Positions 58,475-64,000 of a stretch of DNA of 64,000 nt are shown here, in pieces. Source of the DNA: Holothuria scabra (lineage: Eukaryota > Echinodermata > Holothuroidea > Aspidochirotida > Holothuriidae); the NCBI GenBank assembly GCA_037179385.1, contig CM074187.1, positions 44,116,879-44,180,878 of the forward strand. Direction: 5' to 3'. Each line of letters opens with the position of its first letter. Position 1 is the stretch's first letter. Both the position numbers and the translations under genes were made by a program. The notes under the pieces were generated by a model. The model saw nothing but the letters and a program-made list of their open reading frames with translations, was not told the origin of the DNA and made no database searches.

Positions 58475-58890
58475 TAATGATATCATTGTCTTTTCTCAAA
58501 ATGCGCTTATTTTTCCTGCCCAGTAGGGTTTTATCGAAAATTTTGGTTCTTCATATCAGCGCTTAGTTTTCCTTTTAGAGGAGGCACATATTTACTATAT
58601 CTAAGTTTCTTCAACTTTTAATCCACAGCCGCGTATTTTTCCTGTCCTAAGACCTTATCGACCACTTTTTGCTTCCTGTACTGCCATTCTGTTTTCCTTC
58701 GGGGACGCACTTCTTACACGATATCTTTGCTCTTCTCAACCAAAGTCGCTTATTTTTTCTTTTCAGTAGGGCCTTATCGACCACGTTTGCTCCCCATACT
58801 AGCAATTTGTTATCCTTTTAGATGATGTTTGGCTCTTCTCAACCAAAGTCGTTTATTTTTCCTGTCCAGAAGGACTTTATCGGACGAGTT
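58475..58890 (-). repeat. Degenerate tandem repeat (right arm)
   Basis: Mirror of 53278-53690 with several point differences (for example TTATCC against TTTTCC at about 58810), useful for telling the arms apart in read mapping. Confidence 0.75.
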
Positions 58891-59252
58891 TTTGCTCTTG
58901 AACCATATTATAACAGTTTGAATTATTCTTTCAAAGATGCATTGTTTGCAATTTGGTCAACAATTTAGATTCCACGACTTCATTATGGTGTGTTCCATTT
59001 TAGGTGTTAGTTAATGGGGTGTAGCTAGGTAATATGACGTAGTCAACTCTGTAAATCTTTGGAAACGTAGCAATTTTGTGTATATTTTACCTGTTTGTGT
59101 GTGTATTCTTGTGGAACTAGCCTGCTGGTTTTTCTTGTCGGGATATGCTCCATTTTTCTTTTAAACATCTCATGCACAGTTAGTTCTTGTTTTTATTTTT
59201 ATTGGGCCTTCTTATACCATAGCCTACATCCTCACCTATGCTTGTTCGTCTT

Positions 59253-59810
59253 TCAAAGCAAGGGCATCCATTTGTAAGTAAGAGTCAGGATCACCAAGGC
59301 TATCACCATCAGCTTGATCGCAGTTACTCTGCTGTTGTGTGATTTTTTCGTAAATGTTTCACAAAAGTTATCCTGTTAAAACCAAACAATACATGAATCG
59401 ATTAAAACATCGGTTAGATCTCCCCCCTCCATCATAAATGCAGACTTATGGTCTTATTATACTTACCCAACCTCCCAGTTGTTCGATCCACTGAGTGCGA
59501 CGGTCTTCAACGTATTCTCCAGCAGACTGTGCGAGTTTTTCAATCGTATGTTTATCCTCTCCTTGTTCGCGATATCGTTGGGCTCATTTTCTGACAAATA
59601 AGTTACATGCTTTGCTATATCATTTAGCGAAGTTTCGAACCTCTCATCAATTTCATTTCCCACACGGTAAAGGGTTTTCATGTAAGGGAAAGATCAATTT
59701 CATTTCCCACACGGTAAAGGGTTTTCATGTAAGGGGAAGGGTGAGGGTTTAACTCGTCATTTACAAAATTCCTTCCAAGTTCTCGTGCGATTTTACCTAT
59801 TTCCCCCCAT
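59253..59810 (-). pseudogene. Bcl-2-family gene copy, broken; right arm
   Basis: Mirror copy with exons 59467-59810 and 59253-59372 on the minus strand and the same splice borders. It shares the 47-bp duplication and the missing BH1 segment with the left copy, so those lesions came before the arm duplication. One extra base in the G run just after the start codon (ATG at 59808-59810) adds a frameshift that the left copy lacks, so decay continued afterwards. Confidence 0.72.
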
Positions 59811-59955
59811 TGTGACTATATAGACTAATGCCGAATACAGCCGATCAAAACCTTTTTATATATAGTCCTATATACGAAACGATGACGATATTACAACATG
59901 TTAAGACCTGTTCGCTTTAGTAAATAATGAAAAGAAAAATTAAAAAAAAAAGAAG

Positions 59956-59987
<32 letters not shown>

Positions 59988-60191
59988 AAACCTTAAATTC
60001 ATGTATTCTCATGCAACACAATCGTATTCTTGCGCAATTATAGCAACACGTCGCACAGAGATTGATTTCCAAATGGCGCCCTCCTTCTCGGGTAACCCTC
60101 CGAGGCCGCCCCGAAAGACGTCCCAAAAAACGGGGCGGGGGCCGCCCCTGGGGGGGGGTGCCCATGCACCCTCTCTACTACTGAGACTTAA

Positions 60192-62520
60192 AAGAATAGT
60201 CAAAAGCTAAATTTATTTTTGATATGTTAAAGAGACACATTTTCTAAGCATTCTGGTGAAAATTTTATTCGTTTCCCATCTCCGGTACTCAAGATATTAG
60301 CAATCGAATGTGGCATATTTTCTTCATACAATGAACTTGTAGCAAGCAGGCGTGATTTCAGGACTTCACATTGTCGGCCAATGGTTTGTATTTATTTATA
60401 ATTTACCACCAATTTTATGCGACAAAACTTTTATATATAAATACTGTTGGCGCATCCTGAGCAATGGAATTTTAAGAACTTCATCTGCCTTAGGGTTAAG
60501 ATAACATCTCTACTCAATTGAAGGTCAAACTGACAGGAAGGAAAATTGAAGAAAAACAAAAAAATGACCAACAATGTGAATCCATGGCATCACACCTGCT
60601 TGCTTCAAGTTCACTTTTCATAGGAAATGTGTCAACTTTAATTGCTAATATCTTGAAACCCGAACATGGCAAATGAATGAAACTTTTACCAGAATGCTTG
60701 GAACAGTGGCGTAGCTACTGAAGAGGGGAGGGGGGGGGGGAAGGAGGGCAAGTTGCTCCCCTGGAAAATAATTTAGGGAAATTTGATGAAATTGGGGAAA
60801 TATGATGAATTCTAAAAAAAATTCTCAAAACTCTTGTTAGAATAAGAAATTGTGAGACATTTCTCATACATAATTAGTATTTTCATGCAACAAATTAACA
60901 CAGATTTCGTCAGTGTCGCGTCAGTGTCGCTACTCGCGTTCCACAGAAATGTCCTCGCCGCGTAGCAGATTGAATGTCCTCTTGCATACGCGCGTGTGTT
61001 ATGATCAGTGCATTTCAGTGCACAGGAAGATGTTTTTCAGGAATTTAACAACAGCTGATACAGCACAACTAACACTGAAAGGCTTTAAACCCGAACTTAT
61101 CCCCTTGTACACGGTCTCTGCGTTGTACACTTTGGGAATTCAGTAAACGGATGTGAAAACTGACAAGTCACTAACGTAGACTCCCCCCCCCCCCCCAGTC
61201 CTACAAGCCTAGTAGTAGCTACACCGATTTTACTCTGTGTACATAACGATGGATCGGGCTGAAACAATCCATGGCCAACGATAAACTTAAAGTTAGTCTA
61301 TAAATTAGAATGAACGGGATCCATTGGCATGCTTAGATTTAGCCTTAGCCTTGGAGGCTTACTGGCTAGTGAGGGAAAATATTTTTGTGCTCACTTGGGG
61401 TGTAACAATAAACGGGTCCATCGGTACCTATAGCCTTCTACACTTAACAGACTGCTGTTCTAACAGGATATCCTGTGTGATCTAGCCACTATTAGGCCTC
61501 CTTTTAGCCTCCTTTTAGTGGCGTACGTCTCTTTACAAACATGAATACGCTATTTTTGACCATCTGGGGGTGATTTTGTTTTCGAAATTTTCTCTACGCT
61601 CCGCGCCAACCATACCAATGGTGGCGCTTCGCTCAGTCTTTTGGACAAAATTACATTTTTGGGGTCAAATTAGCTCTTAACTCTCTGATCACTTTGCAGT
61701 TTGCGAACATATTTTGAAGGGAGCATTTTATTGCAAACGACAAAAGAAGATAGCGACTGGTAAGATTCTTCGTATTACTGTATAAGTTAGGTGATTTTTC
61801 GAAATTTTCTCTGAATTTTTTCTGAACCAATGGTGACGCTCCGCTTAGATAATCTTTATGACAAAATACGGTTTCTCGCCAAGAAAAAACCACAAATCCT
61901 ATACCGATCAATGTTCTTTTATTTCGACTCCTAAAAGTGTGCAAATTTAATGAAAAAATTTTCTTCGTAAGGTAGCATAAATGGCATAAGAATTAATGTA
62001 AAGACACAAAAGTTCCAGTTTCAGTTTTATTCCTGTCAAAGTCGAAAATATTGCACCATTTTGCATCTAGGCTCCTTGAAAACGTCAAAAGATTTCCTGA
62101 CACCCCCCCCCTCTTAGACCATACTGCAGAGAAATCCTGCGTACACCACTACGTTAGTACATACAAGTAAACCAAACCAAAATATCAAAATAAGACCAAA
62201 ATAATATACTAAGAGTTGTTGTTTCCAAGTGCTCTATGTTATACTTTAAGATTAAAATGCAGGTAATATTTCATAAAGATATGGTGATGTTATTAAGATT
62301 TAAATGCAGGTAATATTACATCAAGATATGGCTATTTTATTATACTTGTAAATTTGCATCTTTTATTTGAAATACGTACACATTGACAGGGAAAAGTTTG
62401 GGGGAGATTTCATACCTTTGCCCCTCTGGAAAAAATCCTAGTTACGCCACTGGCTTATAATAGATTCCTCTTTAACATATCAGACATAGATTTGGTTCTG
62501 GACTATTCTTTTAACTGAAG
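60192..62520. mobile_element. Foldback element flanked by TTAA, split by a hAT-like insertion
   Basis: The left arm AAGAATAGTC...TTTTTGATATGTTAAAGAGA and the right arm CTCTTTAACATATCAGACAT...TCTGGACTATTCTT are inverse. TTAA borders both ends (60188-60191 and 62521-62524), the signature of piggyBac-type insertion. Removing the inner hAT-like element (60704-62452) restores collinearity with the 47628 copy. The family moves by borrowed transposase, since no ORF is present. Confidence 0.85.
60704..62452. mobile_element. hAT-like element nested in the foldback element
   Basis: CAGTGGCGTAGCTACTG at the left and TAGTTACGCCACTG at the right are inverse. GCTTGGAA (60696-60703) and GCTTATAA (62453-62460) agree at 6 of 8, in exactly the place where the intact foldback copy reads a single GCTTAAAA. 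The interior shares blocks with the 13.1-kb element (TAGAATAAGAAATTGTGAGA, GATGGATCGGGCTGAAA). Confidence 0.88.
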
Positions 62521-62943
62521 TCAATCGACTTGAGTGAGTTAACCTACATCACGTGACTCTTCATGAAGGCTTCAAAAAATACTGAGGACCCAAACTTCCT
62601 AGCAGATGGTTCAATGTTTGCCTCTAGCCCAAATTAGGTCTTATGTCGTCAATTCATTCAGTGTATTGCCCATAATATCTTGTGTCAGTGCTACTTTGTC
62701 TAGTGTCCAGGCGACTTTTTGTTTCATTGTCTATTTTGTCTTATCTTCGCCATTGTTTACATTCTTTTGCTTTCTTTGATGTCCAATTTCCCCGACCTTT
62801 TAATAAATGGAATTGAAATAGCAGCTGGTAAAACCGCATTAGTTTTCACCAGGGAGTTGCAACACTGTTTTCACACTGTACTGGGTTTGTCTTCATACGT
62901 CATGTTTTTGCTTTTTGTATTCAAAATAGAAAACAGGTTTCTT

Positions 62944-63175
62944 GAAAGAGTAGTTCAGGACTAAAGCTATGTTTAATACAACACAGCGAAATATATTTGA
63001 AGCAATATGGTGAAATTTTCATTCATTTTCCATGAGTTGGGTTTTCAAAATATTAGCAGACGAAGTTTACACATTTTCCACGAAAAGCGAACTTGTGGCA
63101 TACAGGTGCATGTGATGTCGTGGATTAACATTGGCAGACAATTGTTTTGTGTGACATTTTTAATGGATAATAGAT
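62944..63175 (+). mobile_element. Foldback element, left-arm remnant
   Basis: AAAGAGTAGTTCAGGACTAA, GGTGAAATTTTCATTCATTT, TTTTCAAAATATTAGCAGAC and GTGATGTCGTGGATTAACAT match the left arm of 47628 and 60192. The right arm is missing. Confidence 0.65.
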
Positions 63176-64000
63176 AATTTTTAATGGACTGCATGTTTAG
63201 GCTTATACATCAGACGACATCGAAAATTCCAGAAAGATCCAGCAGAACGTCTATACAGCATTTCACAGACATATTCAGTCAACGGACAAATTACGGTAAA
63301 ACGTCCGTCACTTTAAATTCACAACGGCGGCTAAAGATGACCTTTGCAGAAAACGTTATTGAATTCTTTATTTTTAAATTGATGAAGATATGCAATATTA
63401 ACACGGAAATAAATAAGGCTTATGAGATCTACTTTGGCACTGAAACCCTCAAACGGATCCAAATATGTAACGTACGGTAACGCTACGATATCCCCGGGTA
63501 GGTGCCAATTGCATTGTTTGCTCAACACAGAGTAAATGCTACTGGGATATCCGATAATATCTTTTGAAATACCCATGCAAATAAAAATTAAACGGTCTTC
63601 TAAGCCTTGAATTTTGTTGATCGCTCTTGTACAAAAGATAATGTAATAATCAGGCCTTGAAGGGCAGTTGTTTTACGACGCTAAGCGACCACGAATGCGG
63701 GAGAAGCCATTGGCTTTTGAATTACAACTTCACGTCGGGTGGCAACCAATTCAGCAATTTGAATCAAATTTGGTATTTTTTGAAAGGCCAAATCAGATGG
63801 GAAACCGTAGATTGTTCTTGGATGATCTTGGATAAAACCCCACCTTACTTTGACCCGGCCAGGAATAGAACTCCCCCCGGTTGCTAAGCTTCATTGCTTC
63901 AAATGCCACCGCTGGTTCGTGTGTATTTTGACGTAGAAAACTGCTTAAAAATAATAATCCTTTCCAAACCCATTCAATATAATATTCTTTTTTAGAAAAA
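63176..64000. other. Gene-less stretch to the window end
   Basis: A 98-codon frame at 63184 has no recognisable motif. Near 63855, GGCCAGGAATAGAACTCC resembles a decayed, minus-strand SINE B-box region. Confidence 0.4.

Larger units (their letters stand above)
56287..60182 (-). repeat. Large inverted repeat, right arm (about 3.9 kb)
   Basis: Mirror of 51983-55881. Its outer edge (CCCTCTCTACTACT) stands nine bases from a foldback element that begins at 60192, while the left outer flank is unrelated sequence. So the duplication edge is not simply the edge of that element. Confidence 0.96.

Noticed and set aside
1..64000. CRISPR arrays, bacterial operons, ribosomal RNA genes
   Set aside because: None present; the sequence is eukaryotic with spliced genes, and the tandem arrays found have no spacer structure.

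Overview
This is AT-rich, intron-bearing, repeat-dense animal DNA. No reading frame exceeds about 200 codons. The real coding sequence appears as short exons with GT/AG borders, set in a dense bed of non-autonomous DNA transposons, SINEs and minisatellites. The repeat style (hAT-type ends with 8-bp duplications, foldback elements, tRNA- and snRNA-headed SINEs) and the AGGTCAAAGGTCA minisatellite suggest a marine deuterostome invertebrate, perhaps an echinoderm such as a sea cucumber. That placement is inference; nothing here names the species.

Layout. (1) 455-8516 (+): the 3' part of a C2H2 zinc-finger gene, five exons all in phase 1. The second visible intron carries an eight-unit minisatellite of about 146 bp, and the 3' UTR contains a copy of a foldback element. 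(2) 9-34 kb: mostly transposons, including a 260-bp MITE with TA ends, a hAT-like left end fused to a 1-kb tandem duplication (13.7-15.7 kb), hAT-like elements at 19.9-20.8, 21.3-23.4 and 26.25-26.5 kb, a U2-snRNA-headed SINE-like repeat (17.7 kb), and a 2.7-kb long-terminal-inverted-repeat element (28.35-31.09 kb) holding an exon-like ORF. (3) 34.8-35.2 kb: a small candidate membrane-protein gene with a possible 41-nt intron. (4) 36-51 kb: more hAT-like and MITE copies, tRNA-derived SINEs, and telomere-motif MITEs. (5) 51,983-60,182: a large inverted repeat with two arms of about 3.9 kb and a 405-bp centre. (6) 60.2-64 kb: a TTAA-flanked foldback element split by a hAT-like insertion, then repeat remnants.

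The most interesting region is the palindrome. Each arm carries a copy of a broken Bcl-2-family gene (BH3-like and BH2-like motifs, the family's intron position after the Gly-Gly-Trp of BH2, and a C-terminal membrane anchor) and a 151-codon single-C2H2-finger protein with an acidic tail. The two finger genes lie head to head about the unique centre. The pentamer GAGCA/TGCTC clusters just before and again behind each finger gene, which suggests self-recognised binding sites (a hypothesis). The arms differ by scattered substitutions and single-base indels, so they are not an exact fold-back copy of one sequence, but the assembly should be confirmed with spanning reads.
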